Origin: Pseudomonas sp. 2FG
GTDB taxonomy: Bacteria; Pseudomonadota; Gammaproteobacteria; Pseudomonadales; Pseudomonadaceae
Length of the DNA stretch: 64,000 bases
Assembly (NCBI RefSeq): GCF_005502935.1
Contig: NZ_SCMP01000006.1
Span: 124,001 to 188,000, forward strand
Direction of reading: 5' to 3'
In this document: piece after piece, positions 1-9,147 of the stretch
How the letters are laid out: each line of letters opens with the position of its first letter
Position numbering within the stretch: position 1 is the first letter of the stretch
Made by a program: the position numbers and the translations under genes
The notes under the pieces: generated by a model
The model's input: only the letters and a program-made list of their open reading frames with translations
Told to the model about the DNA's origin: nothing
The model's database searches: none

Positions 1-1619
1 TCCACCGCCTGTGCCAACAGCCGCGGAATAAAGGCATCCAGCCGCTCGCGACCGAGACGCTGCATGGCCCGCACCTGATTGCTGGCACGCAGCCCGGCCA
101 AGCGTTGCCAGGCCGACTGCGCCTCGGCAAAGCCGGCTTCGCGCAGTTGCCGGCAGGCGGCCTCTTCATCCAGGGCATCCTCCCACAGCGGCAGCCACTC
201 GCCGCCGACGCAGACCGCCGCCTCAACCCCCTCCTCCTCGTCGGGATCGGCGATGACCTGACGGAAGTGCCAGTCGACCCGCCCACGCCAGTACATCAAC
301 CGCTCGCGGAAGGCCGTCCAGCCGTCGAAACCCATGATGAAGGCGACCCGCGCACGGTCTTCGAGGCTGTCCGGGAGCATCTGCGTCTGCCGGTCGGCAA
401 TCGCCTGCAGGGCGTGCTCGGTGTAGCGCAGAAACTCATAGCCGGCGCGTAGCTCCTCGACCACCGCCGGCGGCAGGTAGCCCTGGCCTTCGAGGGTCTT
501 GAGCACGTTCAGCAACGGTCGCTGTTGCAGGCTGAGGTCGCGACCGCCGTGGATCAGCTGGAAGGCCTGGGCGATAAACTCGACTTCGCGGATGCCGCCA
601 GAGCCGAGCTTGATGTTCTCGGCCATGCCTTTACGGCGAACTTCCTGCTGGATCAGCAGCTTCATCGCGCGCAGCGCTTCGATGGCGGAAAAGTCCAGGT
701 AGCGCCGATAGACGAACGGCCGCAACATCTCCAGCAGTTGCGCGCCGGCGACCTGATCGCCAGCGACCACCCGCGCCTTGATCATGGCGTAGCGCTCCCA
801 GTCGCGGCCCTGATCCTGGTAGTACTGCTCCAGCGCATTGAAGCTGAGCACCAGCGCACCGGCCGAGCCATAGGGGCGCAGCCGCATGTCGACGCGAAAG
901 ACGAAGCCGTCGACGGTGATCGCATCCAGCGCCTTGATCAGCCGCTGGCCGAGGCGAATGAAGAACTCCTGGTTATCCAGCGAGCGCTTCACCCCTTCGG
1001 TCTCGCCCCCCTCCGGGTAGGCGAAGATCAGGTCGATATCCGAAGACAGGTTCAGCTCGACCGCGCCGAGCTTGCCCATGCCGAGCACGACCATCGGCTG
1101 CACCTGCCCGGAACGCCGACCGACCGGCGTGCCGAACTGCGCGCAATGCCGCGGGTACAGCCATTCGTACGCCAGGTCGATACAGGCGTCGGCCAACTCG
1201 GAGAGATCGCGACAGGTCTCCGCCAGATCGGCCTGACGGGTGATATCGCGCCAGATGATCCGCAGCTGCTGGCGATTGCGCTGACGCCGCAGGCGCCGCC
1301 CCAACTCATTCTCATCGGCGCACTCGGCCAACGCCGCGCGCAACTGGGCACGCAATTCGCCGACCGGCAGCGCGCGCTCCAGTTCGCCGCTGTCAGCCAG
1401 CGCCAGCAACATCTCTGGATCACGCGCCGCTTGCTCGATGACAAAGTCGCTGGCCGCCGTCACCCGCTCGAACGCCGCCAGCCGCGCCGCCGGCCAAGCG
1501 GCCAGGCGCTGCGGCGCTGGCGGGGATAAGGCAGCGACCGCGGCGCGCAACGACTGCTGCGCACGACTGACAAAAGACTCAAGCGAGACCGGCAAAGCGG
1601 CGAGCGAGGGCAGGCTCAT
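1..1619 (-). CDS. glnE: Bifunctional glutamine synthetase adenylyltransferase/deadenylase (3' end cut by window)
   Basis: GlnE attaches AMP to, and removes it from, glutamine synthetase GlnA, tuning nitrogen assimilation under control of PII. The minus-strand frame is open from base 1 to an ATG at 1619 (MSLPSLAALPVSLESF). It shows the N-terminal nucleotidyltransferase signature GMGKLGAVELNLSSDIDL near residue 180, where the DxD acids bind metal, followed by FRVDMRLRPYGSAG and GSGGIREVEFIAQ. All are typical of the deadenylase half of the family. About 539 of the usual roughly 980 residues are inside the window; the adenylylation domain lies beyond base 1. It diverges from aceE across a 256-bp gap. 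No frameshift was seen. The identification is by motif and protein similarity known to me, and is secure. Confidence 0.95.
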   Translation of the reverse strand, partial: MSLPSLAALPVSLESFVSRAQQSLRAAVAALSPPAPQRLAAWPAARLAAFERVTAASDFVIEQAARDPEMLLALADSGELERALPVGELRAQLRAALAECADENELGRRLRRQRNRQQLRIIWRDITRQADLAETCRDLSELADACIDLAYEWLYPRHCAQFGTPVGRRSGQVQPMVVLGMGKLGAVELNLSSDIDLIFAYPEGGETEGVKRSLDNQEFFIRLGQRLIKALDAITVDGFVFRVDMRLRPYGSAGALVLSFNALEQYYQDQGRDWERYAMIKARVVAGDQVAGAQLLEMLRPFVYRRYLDFSAIEALRAMKLLIQQEVRRKGMAENIKLGSGGIREVEFIAQAFQLIHGGRDLSLQQRPLLNVLKTLEGQGYLPPAVVEELRAGYEFLRYTEHALQAIADRQTQMLPDSLEDRARVAFIMGFDGWTAFRERLMYWRGRVDWHFRQVIADPDEEEGVEAAVCVGGEWLPLWEDALDEEAACRQLREAGFAEAQSAWQRLAGLRASNQVRAMQRLGRERLDAFIPRLLAQAV

Positions 1620-1698
1620 GATCTATCCTGTGATCGGCGTACTGCTGGCGATTGACCTGCCAACTGTCGCAGTTTTTTGGTGTTAACGCTGAAGGCTC

Positions 1699-1765
1699 TG
1701 TAGTTTTACTACTAAAGAATGTGTCGAGAGGGCTGAAATGGCCGTCTATTTGTAGTAAAACTACA
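1699..1765. promoter_or_regulatory. Pair of palindromic operator-like sites upstream of aceE
   Basis: Two 13-bp palindromes lie in the glnE-aceE gap: GTAGTTTTACTAC at 1700-1712 and GTAGTAAAACTAC at 1752-1764. Each has 5-bp arms around three bases. The two sites are also exact reverse complements of each other over 14 bases (1699-1712 and 1752-1765), with centres 52 bp apart, about five helical turns. Their position 110-175 bp before the aceE start suggests binding by a dimeric regulator, perhaps of the GntR/PdhR type, with looping between the sites. The regulator is not identified. A Rho-independent hairpin role is unlikely because no T-run follows either site. Confidence 0.6.
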
Positions 1766-1875
1766 CGAGGCCGGTCCTACCTCCGGTAAATCCAAGAATT
1801 CACGTCGCCCGCCCAAAAGGCCGGCCGCGAACCCAGGCTCCCGATTCTGGAAGCCTTTCCGCCCTGGAGCAAGCC

Positions 1876-4524
1876 ATGCAAGACCTCGATCCCGTCGAAA
1901 CCCAGGAATGGCTGGACGCGCTTGAATCCGTCCTCGACCGTGAAGGTGAAGACCGCGCGCATTATTTGATGACCCGCATGGGCGAACTGGCCACCCGCAG
2001 CGGTGCACAGTTGCCCTATGCGATCACCACGCCCTATCGCAACACCATCCCCGTCACCCACGAAGCACGCATGCCTGGCGACCTGTTCATGGAACGCCGC
2101 ATTCGCTCGTTGGTGCGCTGGAACGCACTGGCCATGGTCATGCGCACCAACCTGAAAGACCCGGACCTGGGCGGCCACATCTCCAGCTTCGCGTCCTCGG
2201 CGACCCTATATGACATCGGCTTCAACTACTTCTTCCAGGCGCCGACCGAAGAGCATGGCGGCGACCTGATCTACTTCCAGGGCCACGCCTCGCCCGGCAT
2301 CTACGCCCGCGCCTTTATGGAAGGGCGGATCAGCGAAGAGCAGTTGAACAACTTCCGTCAGGAAGTCGATGGCCAGGGCCTGTCGTCCTACCCGCACCCC
2401 TGGCTGATGCCGGACTTCTGGCAGTTCCCCACCGTGTCCATGGGCCTGGGCCCGATCCAGGCGATCTACCAGGCGCGCTTCATGAAGTACCTGGAACACC
2501 GCGGCTACATCCCGGAAGGCAAACAGAAGGTCTGGTGCTTCCTCGGCGACGGCGAGACCGACGAGCCGGAATCCCTCGGCGCGATCGCCCTGGCCGGCCG
2601 CGAGAACCTCGACAACCTGATCTTCGTGGTCAACTGCAACCTGCAGCGCCTGGACGGCCCGGTGCGCGGCAACGGCAAGATCATTCAGGAACTGGAAGGC
2701 GTGTTCCGCGGCGCCGGCTGGAACGTCAACAAGGTGGTCTGGGGCCGGTTCTGGGACCCGCTGTTCGCCAAGGACGAGGCCGGCCTGCTGCAGGCGCGGA
2801 TGGACGAGGTGGTGGACGGCGAGTACCAGAACTACAAGGCCAAAGACGGCGCCTATGTGCGGGAGAACTTCTTCGGCGCGCGTCCGGAACTGCTGAAGAT
2901 GGTCGAAGACCTCTCCGACGACGAGATCTGGAAACTCAACCGTGGCGGCCACGACCCCTACAAGGTCTATGCGGCCTACCACCAGGCGGTCAATCACAAG
3001 GGTCAGCCGACCGTGATCCTGGCCAAGACCATCAAGGGTTACGGCACCGGTGCCGGTGAAGCGAAGAACATTGCGCACAACGTGAAGAAGGTCGATGTCG
3101 AGAGCCTGAAGCTGTTCCGCGACCGCTTCGACATCCCGATCAAGGACGATGAGCTGGAGACGCTGCCGTTCTTCAAACCCGAGGAAGGCAGCGCCGAAGC
3201 CCGTTACCTGGCCGAGCGCCGCAGCGCCCTCGGCGGTTTCGTGCCGCAGCGCCGGGCCAACAGCTTCAGCATCCCGACGCCACCGCTGGACACCCTGAAA
3301 GCCATTCTCGATGGCTCCGGCGACCGCGAAATCTCCACCACCATGGCCTTCGTGCGGATCCTCTCGCAGCTGGTCAAGGACAAGGAGCTGGGTCAGCGCA
3401 TCGTCCCGATCATTCCGGACGAAGCCCGCACCTTCGGCATGGAAGGCATGTTCCGCCAGCTCGGCATCTACTCCTCGGTCGGCCAGCTGTACGAGCCGGT
3501 GGACAAGGACCAGGTGATGTTCTACCGCGAGGACAAGAAGGGGCAGATCCTCGAGGAAGGCATCAACGAGGCGGGCGCCATGTCCTCGTTCATCGCCGCC
3601 GGCACCTCGTACAGCAGCCACAATCAGCCGATGCTGCCGTTCTACATCTTCTATTCGATGTTCGGCTTCCAGCGTATCGGCGACCTGGCCTGGGCCGCCG
3701 GCGACAGCCGCACCCGCGGCTTCCTGATCGGTGGTACCGCCGGCCGCACCACGCTGAACGGTGAAGGCTTGCAGCACGAAGACGGTCACAGCCACATCCT
3801 GGCGTCGACCATCCCCAACTGCCGCACCTTCGACCCGACCTACGGCTACGAGCTGGCGGTGATCATCCGCGAAGGCACGCGGCAGATGATCGAGGAGCAG
3901 CAGAACGTCTTCTACTACATCACCGTGATGAACGAGGCCTATGTCCAGCCCGCCATGCCGGCCGGTGTCGAGGAAGGCATCATCAAGGGCATGTACCTGC
4001 TCGAGGAAGACAAGAAGGAAGCCGCGCACCACGTCCAGCTGCTGGGCTCGGGCACCATCCTGCGGGAAGTGCGCGAAGCGGCGAAGATCCTGCGCGAAGA
4101 GTTCAATGTCGGCGCCGATGTCTGGAGCGTCACCAGCTTCAACGAACTGCGCCGCGACGGCCTGGCCGTCGAGCGCCGCAACCGCCTGCACCCGGAGCAC
4201 AAGCCCGAGCAGAGCTACGTCGAGCAGTGTCTGTCCGGCCGCCAAGGCCCGGTCATCGCCTCTACCGACTACATGAAGCTGTTTGCCGACCAGATCCGTC
4301 AGTGGGTCCCGAGCAAAGAGTACAAGGTGCTCGGCACCGACGGTTTCGGCCGCAGCGACAGCCGCCAGAAGCTCCGGCACTTCTTCGAGGTCGACCGCAA
4401 CTTCGTCGTTCTCGCAGCCCTGGAAGCCCTGGCCGACCGTGGCGACATCGAACCCAAGGTGGTGGCCGAGGCCATCGCCCGGTTCGGCATCGACCCGGAA
4501 AAACGTAACCCCCTGGACTGCTGA
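1876..4524 (+). CDS. aceE: Pyruvate dehydrogenase E1 component, homodimeric type
   Basis: E1 decarboxylates pyruvate with thiamine diphosphate and passes the acetyl group to the lipoyl arms of AceF, feeding acetyl-CoA to the TCA cycle. The product has 882 residues, close to the 887 of E. coli AceE. The thiamine diphosphate/Mg motif GDGETDEPESLGAI begins near residue 223 and ends with the Asn-rich NLIFVVNCNLQRLDGP. The second transketolase-like half carries PIIPDEARTFGMEGMFRQLG and the LLEEDKKEAAHHVQLLGSG C-terminal domain. GGAG at 1864-1867 lies eight bases before the ATG. aceF follows after 11 bases, so the two form an operon. The paired palindromes at 1699-1765 are the likely control region. 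Intact and highly conserved. Confidence 0.98.
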   Translation: MQDLDPVETQEWLDALESVLDREGEDRAHYLMTRMGELATRSGAQLPYAITTPYRNTIPVTHEARMPGDLFMERRIRSLVRWNALAMVMRTNLKDPDLGGHISSFASSATLYDIGFNYFFQAPTEEHGGDLIYFQGHASPGIYARAFMEGRISEEQLNNFRQEVDGQGLSSYPHPWLMPDFWQFPTVSMGLGPIQAIYQARFMKYLEHRGYIPEGKQKVWCFLGDGETDEPESLGAIALAGRENLDNLIFVVNCNLQRLDGPVRGNGKIIQELEGVFRGAGWNVNKVVWGRFWDPLFAKDEAGLLQARMDEVVDGEYQNYKAKDGAYVRENFFGARPELLKMVEDLSDDEIWKLNRGGHDPYKVYAAYHQAVNHKGQPTVILAKTIKGYGTGAGEAKNIAHNVKKVDVESLKLFRDRFDIPIKDDELETLPFFKPEEGSAEARYLAERRSALGGFVPQRRANSFSIPTPPLDTLKAILDGSGDREISTTMAFVRILSQLVKDKELGQRIVPIIPDEARTFGMEGMFRQLGIYSSVGQLYEPVDKDQVMFYREDKKGQILEEGINEAGAMSSFIAAGTSYSSHNQPMLPFYIFYSMFGFQRIGDLAWAAGDSRTRGFLIGGTAGRTTLNGEGLQHEDGHSHILASTIPNCRTFDPTYGYELAVIIREGTRQMIEEQQNVFYYITVMNEAYVQPAMPAGVEEGIIKGMYLLEEDKKEAAHHVQLLGSGTILREVREAAKILREEFNVGADVWSVTSFNELRRDGLAVERRNRLHPEHKPEQSYVEQCLSGRQGPVIASTDYMKLFADQIRQWVPSKEYKVLGTDGFGRSDSRQKLRHFFEVDRNFVVLAALEALADRGDIEPKVVAEAIARFGIDPEKRNPLDC

Positions 4525-4535
4525 GGAGCGGAACG

Positions 4536-6149
4536 ATGAGTGAACTAATTCGCGTACCCGACATCGGCAGCGGTGAGGGTGAAGTGATCGAGCTGATGGT
4601 CAAGGTCGGTGATCGTATCGAGGCCGACCAGAGCCTGCTGACCCTCGAGTCGGACAAAGCCAGCATGGAAATCCCCGCGCCCAAGGCCGGGGTGATCAAG
4701 AGCCTGAAGGTGAAGCTGGGCGACCGCCTGAAGGAAGGCGACGAACTGCTGGAGCTGGAAGTCGAAGGTGCCGCCGCTGCGCCGGCTCCCGCGCCCAAAA
4801 CCGAGGCGGCAGCCGCTGCCGCCCCGGCCAAAGCCGCAGAGCCTGCTGCTCCGGTTGCCGCCGCGAGCGAGTCGCTGCAGGATATTCAGGTCCCGGATAT
4901 CGGCTCATCCGGCAAAGCCAAGATCATCGAACTGCTGGTCAAGGTCGGCGACCGGGTCGAAGCGGATCAGTCGCTGCTGGTACTGGAATCAGACAAAGCC
5001 AGCATGGAAATCCCTTCGCCGGCTTCCGGCGTGGTGGAGAGCCTGAGCGTCAAGCTGGACGACGAAGTCGGCACCGGCGACCCGATCCTGAAACTCCGGG
5101 TAGCCGGCGCAGCAACGCCAGCCGCCCCTGCGCCGGCATCCGCCGCAGCGGCCAAAGCCGAGGCGCCAGCGCCCGCTGCCGCAGCCCCGGTCGCCAAAGC
5201 CGAGCCGGCGCCGGTCGGCGCACCGAGTCGCGAGGGTCGCCGAGTTCATGCCGGCCCCGCCGTGCGTCAGTTGGCCCGCGAGCTTGGCGTCGAGTTGGCG
5301 GCCGTCAGTGCCACCGGCCCGCACGAGCGCATCTTGAAAGAAGACGTGCAGGCCTACGTCAAAACCATGATGCAGAAGGCCAAGGAGGCACCGGCCGGCG
5401 CAACAGGGGGCGCGGGCATTCCGCCGATCCCAGAGGTCGACTTCAGCCGCTTCGGTGAAATCGAAGAAGTGCCGATGACCCGCCTGATGCAAGTGGGCGC
5501 CAGCAACCTGCACCGCAGTTGGCTCAACGTGCCGCACGTGACCCAGTTCGATTCGGCCGACATCACCGAGCTGGAAGCCTTCCGCGTCGCGCAGAAAGCC
5601 GTGGCCGAGAAAGCCGGCGTGAAGTTGACCGTGTTGCCGCTGCTGCTCAAGGCTTGCGCGCACCTGCTCAAGGAGCTGCCGGACTTCAACTCTTCGCTGG
5701 CGCCGTCGGGCAAGGCCATCATCCGCAAGAAATACGTCAACATCGGCTTTGCCGTGGACACCCCGGACGGCCTGCTGGTGCCGGTGATCAAGGACGTCGA
5801 CAAGAAGAGCCTGCTGCAACTGGCTGCCGAGGCCGCCGAACTGGCGGAAAAAGCCCGGACCAAGAAGCTCTCCGCCGACGCCATGCAAGGCGCCTGCTTC
5901 ACCATCTCCAGCCTCGGTCACATTGGCGGCAGCGGCTTCACGCCGATCGTCAACGCGCCGGAAGTGGCGATCCTCGGGGTGTCGAAAGCCACCATCCAGC
6001 CGGTCTGGGATGGCAAGGCGTTCCAGCCCAAGCTGATGCTGCCGCTGTCGCTGTCCTACGACCACAGAGTCATCAACGGCGCCGCCGCCGCGCGCTTCAC
6101 CAAGCGTCTCGGCGACGTGCTGGGGGATATCCGCACGCTACTGCTGTAA
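4536..6149 (+). CDS. aceF: Dihydrolipoamide acetyltransferase, pyruvate dehydrogenase E2
   Basis: E2 forms the core of the pyruvate dehydrogenase complex and transfers acetyl groups from lipoyl-lysine to CoA. Domains in order: two lipoyl domains, each with ESDKASMEIP (lipoyl lysines at about residues 41 and 154); Ala/Pro-rich linkers after each; a peripheral subunit-binding domain (HAGPAVRQLARELGVELAAV, about 238-257); and the catalytic domain, ending in SYDHRVINGAAAARF with the active His near 510 and Asn near 514. The Asn replaces the Asp of the common DHRxxDG motif; in Azotobacter vinelandii E2 the equivalent Asn is known to be catalytic, so this is normal for the group. Ribosome site GAGGAG at 4523-4528. 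A terminator follows at 6193-6217. Confidence 0.98.
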   Translation: MSELIRVPDIGSGEGEVIELMVKVGDRIEADQSLLTLESDKASMEIPAPKAGVIKSLKVKLGDRLKEGDELLELEVEGAAAAPAPAPKTEAAAAAAPAKAAEPAAPVAAASESLQDIQVPDIGSSGKAKIIELLVKVGDRVEADQSLLVLESDKASMEIPSPASGVVESLSVKLDDEVGTGDPILKLRVAGAATPAAPAPASAAAAKAEAPAPAAAAPVAKAEPAPVGAPSREGRRVHAGPAVRQLARELGVELAAVSATGPHERILKEDVQAYVKTMMQKAKEAPAGATGGAGIPPIPEVDFSRFGEIEEVPMTRLMQVGASNLHRSWLNVPHVTQFDSADITELEAFRVAQKAVAEKAGVKLTVLPLLLKACAHLLKELPDFNSSLAPSGKAIIRKKYVNIGFAVDTPDGLLVPVIKDVDKKSLLQLAAEAAELAEKARTKKLSADAMQGACFTISSLGHIGGSGFTPIVNAPEVAILGVSKATIQPVWDGKAFQPKLMLPLSLSYDHRVINGAAAARFTKRLGDVLGDIRTLLL

Positions 6150-6192
6150 GGCTTAAGTTTTTACTTTCGAGCATGCCACGCTCGTACCTCAG

Positions 6193-6217
6193 CCCCGCCT
6201 CTGGCGGGGTTTTTTTT
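6193..6217 (+). terminator. Rho-independent terminator of aceEF
   Basis: CCCCGCC, a short CTCT-type loop, then GGCGGGG followed by eight T residues, about 45 bases after the aceF stop. It is a classical intrinsic terminator in the plus direction. Confidence 0.92.
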
Positions 6218-6248
6218 GCCTCGCGCCAGCCAGGACTATCACCGTCAT

Positions 6249-6261
6249 CCCCGCGAAGGCG
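6249..6261. repeat. Left part of a REP-like palindrome split by the IS, including the 10-bp target duplication
   Basis: The flanks of the IS re-form the hairpin CCCCGCGAAGGCGGGG when the element and one duplicated copy are removed (6249-6261 joined to 7568-7570), inside the context gtcatCCCCGCGAAGGCGGGGaccc. This is a stem of six with a GAAG loop and is typical of REP-like repeats. The 10-bp target duplication CGCGAAGGCG is at 6252-6261 and again at 7558-7567. It sits between the convergent ends of aceF and the hypothetical gene at 7594-8136. Confidence 0.8.
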
Positions 6262-7557
6262 CACTACTGTCCGGAATATTTTCATCAAAACAGCACCGGC
6301 TGTTTTGCATGAAATTCATTCATGCGACATCGTCGCTCTCGCGCCATCCAGGCGGCGGTCTCCGGGCGGCTGAACAAGCTGACCCGAAGCTCCGCCAGCA
6401 CCTGCCATAAGCTGGCACTCAAACCATGGCGTTTCTTGTAAAGCGCCAACAACAGGTAAGCAATCAGCGCCGTCAGCACTTGAATTTTCACGGCGTTTTC
6501 GCTTTGACCTAAGAACTGCTTGATCCCCAAATGCTGCTTGATCCATTTGAAAAACAGTTCGATCTGCCAGCGGTCCTTGTAGCGCTGGGCGATAACGCGC
6601 GCCGGGCTGTCCAGATCGTTGCTCGCCAGAATCAACGACGTTGAGTGCTCGGGGCGGGCGATTTCGAGGTAGCGCAGTGGCTGGGTATAAGGGTTCTTAC
6701 GCTTGGCTCCCGGGTGCTTGTGCTTGAAGGTGACCAGGCAATCGCTCAGCACCTGCTCAGCCTCTTCTGGGGCAATCACTCGATGCTCCTGAATGTGCAA
6801 CGCCGCATTGCGCTTGAAGCGCGTGACGAACCGGGCGCCTTTCTGGTCGAGTTGATGCCACCAACTGTAATCGCAATAGCCTTTGTCGAAGACATACAGC
6901 GCACCTGGCTCAGGCTCGAGCCGGTGCGCCTCATCGATATCGTTGACGTTGGCCGCCGTCATCGAGTGCCAGACCGGCGTCGGCTCGTGTGCCGAGACCA
7001 GCAGATGCACTTTCATCCCCTGGGTATTGCGGGTGCGAGTGGCCGAGGTCCAGCTATCAAAGCCCCGCCCCTTAAGAGTCAGGGACGTCGAGTCCAGCAG
7101 GTAAAGCAACGCCTGGCCGTCACGGCGCAGCTGGCGGCTGGCCTGTCCCATCAGCCATTTGGCGGTTTCCTGGAAGGGTTCCACCGAGCGCTTGGCATTG
7201 GCATCGGCGAGCGTGGAACGACGAATCGCCCGCGTGCCCAGGTGGTAATGGTGCCGCTGCTGGCTATTGAAACCGGCCTCCAGCGTGCGCAGGCTCGAAC
7301 TGCCACTGAGCTGCGCGAACAGCATGGCCAGCAGCTGATCCCAGCAACCAAAGCCCTTGCTGTGCTTGTTGGCGTGCGCCTTATCCACCTGGCGATCAAA
7401 CGCACCACGGGGCAGGCCTTTCATGAGCATCTGTAATCGACTTATGCTGAACATGTTGCGGGTCTGTTTTTGAGTTGGCGCTCAGGGGATTACCCCGTAA
7501 AAACAGTACCCGCAACCCTTTCATCGATTTCCTGCCAATTTATTCCGGACAGTAGTG
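6262..7557 (-). mobile_element. IS4-family insertion sequence, complete
   Basis: A 1296-bp element bounded by perfect 17-bp inverted repeats, CACTACTGTCCGGAATA at 6262-6278 and its complement at 7541-7557. It is flanked by a 10-bp direct repeat (CGCGAAGGCG), which fits the 10-13 bp target duplications of the IS4 group. It holds one full-length transposase gene on the minus strand. Both ends and the transposase are intact, so it may be recent and active. The exact IS name was not determined. Confidence 0.9.
6285..7454 (-). CDS. IS4-family DDE transposase
   Basis: A 389-residue transposase that cuts and joins the ends of the surrounding IS. The N-terminal part (residues 1-110) has the DNA-binding layout of IS4-group proteins (RQVDKAHANKHSKGF, then LAMLFAQLSGSSSLRTLE). 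The catalytic acids are Asp121 in YLLDSTSL, Asp190 in YVFDKGYCDY and Glu299 in the YREK-type segment YKDRWQIELFFKWIKQHL. The length is usual for the group and no frame break was seen. The gene fills nearly the whole element, starting about 100 bases inside the right inverted repeat. Its C-terminus ends only 23 bases from the left end. Confidence 0.92.
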   Translation of the reverse strand: MFSISRLQMLMKGLPRGAFDRQVDKAHANKHSKGFGCWDQLLAMLFAQLSGSSSLRTLEAGFNSQQRHHYHLGTRAIRRSTLADANAKRSVEPFQETAKWLMGQASRQLRRDGQALLYLLDSTSLTLKGRGFDSWTSATRTRNTQGMKVHLLVSAHEPTPVWHSMTAANVNDIDEAHRLEPEPGALYVFDKGYCDYSWWHQLDQKGARFVTRFKRNAALHIQEHRVIAPEEAEQVLSDCLVTFKHKHPGAKRKNPYTQPLRYLEIARPEHSTSLILASNDLDSPARVIAQRYKDRWQIELFFKWIKQHLGIKQFLGQSENAVKIQVLTALIAYLLLALYKKRHGLSASLWQVLAELRVSLFSRPETAAWMARERRCRMNEFHAKQPVLF

Positions 7558-7593
7558 CGCGAAGGCGGGGACCCAGTCAACAGCAGCGCGCAG

Positions 7594-8136
7594 CTAGCCT
7601 TTCTGCAAATTACGCAGCAGAAAGGACAGCGCCTTGGCCAGTTCCGCGGCGCCGTCATGGTCACGCCTGATGCTCAGCCACGGGCTGCCATCGACCGGGC
7701 TCTTGAACACGCAGACCTGCTCGGTCAACGGGCAGTCGTAACGGATATAGGGATCGAGGCCGAACACCGATAAGCGCTGATTGCGCACCGCCAGGGTCAT
7801 GTCCTGCGCCGCGCGAGTTTGTTCATGGACCAACAATTCGCCCGGGCCACTGACGCTCAGTTGGTAGACCCGATCATGCCGCTCACGCTGACCGACCTGA
7901 TAGGCGGCGCGCACGGCATAGCTGCGTAGCAACTCATTGCTGTGGGCCAGCAAGGCCTGGCGCTCGTCCTTAGTCAGGTAGAGGCGCTTCAGCTCGCTCA
8001 AATAACGCGCCGGCTCCGCACCGTTGAGTGCCGCCGACTCGGCCGCGTGCAGCGCCGGCGTGGCCAGCACTGCAGTGACCAGCCAGGTAGTGAATAACGC
8101 CAAAGTCCCCAGCCGCCTTGTCAGTCTCGATCGCAT
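7594..8136 (-). CDS. Secreted hypothetical protein
   Basis: A 180-residue protein of unrecognised function. The start MRSRLTRRLGTLALFTTWLV gives basic residues followed by a hydrophobic stretch and ALHA before AES, a convincing Sec signal peptide with cleavage near residue 31. The mature part has no enzyme motif I recognise. It contains a helical, charged segment (YLSELKRLYLTKDERQALLAHSNE), then a beta-rich half with two cysteines (YDCPLTEQVCVFKS) that could form a disulfide in the periplasm. The gene converges on aceF and lies only 27 bases from the IS right flank; the insertion did not damage it. Base use matches the core genome. Confidence 0.75.
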   Translation of the reverse strand: MRSRLTRRLGTLALFTTWLVTAVLATPALHAAESAALNGAEPARYLSELKRLYLTKDERQALLAHSNELLRSYAVRAAYQVGQRERHDRVYQLSVSGPGELLVHEQTRAAQDMTLAVRNQRLSVFGLDPYIRYDCPLTEQVCVFKSPVDGSPWLSIRRDHDGAAELAKALSFLLRNLQKG

Positions 8137-8363
8137 GATGCACCCCTGCCCAACGCTCTAGTGAAGAGGGCCATGGCCCCACTCGGTCAGCATACTGGAA
8201 GCGAGCCGCCCGATGAAAACCCATACCGATGCCGCCAGCCTGATGGAGCCCGCGGCGTTATCCTTGCCGACCAACGGCCTGAGAGCGAGGTAACGCCGGG
8301 CCTTGCATTTGGTCTACAAAGACATATCTCCTAGACAATCATCTCCCCTTAAGGAGCCGCCTG

Positions 8364-9011
8364 ATGGTGCTGCGTTCGCAAATTCTCGCCCACAAACTCG
8401 ACCTGCCGAGCGCCGCACAGGCCTTACCGGGGCGTGACCGCCCAATGCCGGTGCCGGCCAGCCACTTCGTCAACGGCCATCCGCTGCAGGGCCCGTTCCC
8501 GGCGGGCCTGGAACAGGCGATCTTCGGCCTGGGGTGTTTCTGGGGCGCCGAGCGGCGTTTCTGGCAACAACCGGGCGTGTGGACGACAGCTGTGGGTTAC
8601 GCCGGCGGCCAGACGCCGAACCCGACCTACGACGAAACCTGCTCCGGGCTGACCGGGCATAGCGAAGTGGTGCTGGTGGTCTTCGACCCGCGCGCGACCA
8701 GCTACGCAGCGCTGCTGAAGGTGTTCTGGGAAGCGCACAACCCGACCCAGGGCATGCGCCAGGGCAACGATATCGGCACCCAGTACCGCTCGGCGATTTA
8801 CGCCACCAACGCCGAACAACTGGCCGCGGCCAAGGCCAGCCAGGCCTTATTCCAGCGCCAGCTCGAGGCCGCCGGCTTCGGCCCGATCACCACCGAAATC
8901 GCCGCGGCGCCGCCGTTCTACTACGCCGAGGCCTACCACCAGCAGTACCTGGCGAAGAACCCGGCCGGCTATTGCGGCCTGGGCGGCACCGGGGTGTGCC
9001 TACCGGCTTGA
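8364..9011 (+). CDS. msrA: Peptide methionine sulfoxide reductase A
   Basis: MsrA reduces the S-epimer of methionine sulfoxide in proteins and repairs oxidative damage in the cytoplasm. The catalytic motif [11 protein letters not shown] is present near residue 58 (nucleophilic Cys), with [26 protein letters not shown] and [12 protein letters not shown] after it. Resolving cysteines lie at the C-terminus in [13 protein letters not shown]. The product has 215 residues, the length of the long proteobacterial MsrA type. AAGGAG at 8350-8355 lies nine bases before the ATG. It stands alone; a GC-rich hairpin (9013-9027) follows the stop and may end transcription. Confidence 0.96.
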   Translation: MVLRSQILAHKLDLPSAAQALPGRDRPMPVPASHFVNGHPLQGPFPAGLEQAIFGLGCFWGAERRFWQQPGVWTTAVGYAGGQTPNPTYDETCSGLTGHSEVVLVVFDPRATSYAALLKVFWEAHNPTQGMRQGNDIGTQYRSAIYATNAEQLAAAKASQALFQRQLEAAGFGPITTEIAAAPPFYYAEAYHQQYLAKNPAGYCGLGGTGVCLPA

Positions 9012-9044
9012 CCCGGCGAAAGGCCGGGGCCACCTCGTAGGAAT

Positions 9045-9080
9045 GTAGGGTGGGTTAGCCGGAGGCGTGACCCACCCTAC
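9045..9080. repeat. GTAGGGTGGGTTAG-type intergenic hairpin
   Basis: GTAGGGTGGGTTAGCC at 9045-9060 pairs with the mirrored GTGACCCACCCTAC at 9067-9080, forming a long stem with a few mismatches. A related repeat is at 37401-37436 and a variant with the same outer arms at 60023-60084. This type of hairpin is scattered between genes in pseudomonads. Confidence 0.75.
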
Positions 9081-9147
9081 GACTTGATCTCCGTTGTTAG
9101 AAGATACTTTTTTCAACAGTTAACGACGACATGGCCAAACAAATCAC

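Noticed and set aside
2206..4380. Open frame of 724 codons on the minus strand opposite aceE
   Set aside because: It is antisense to a highly conserved gene and shows no motif; long antisense frames are common at this GC content.
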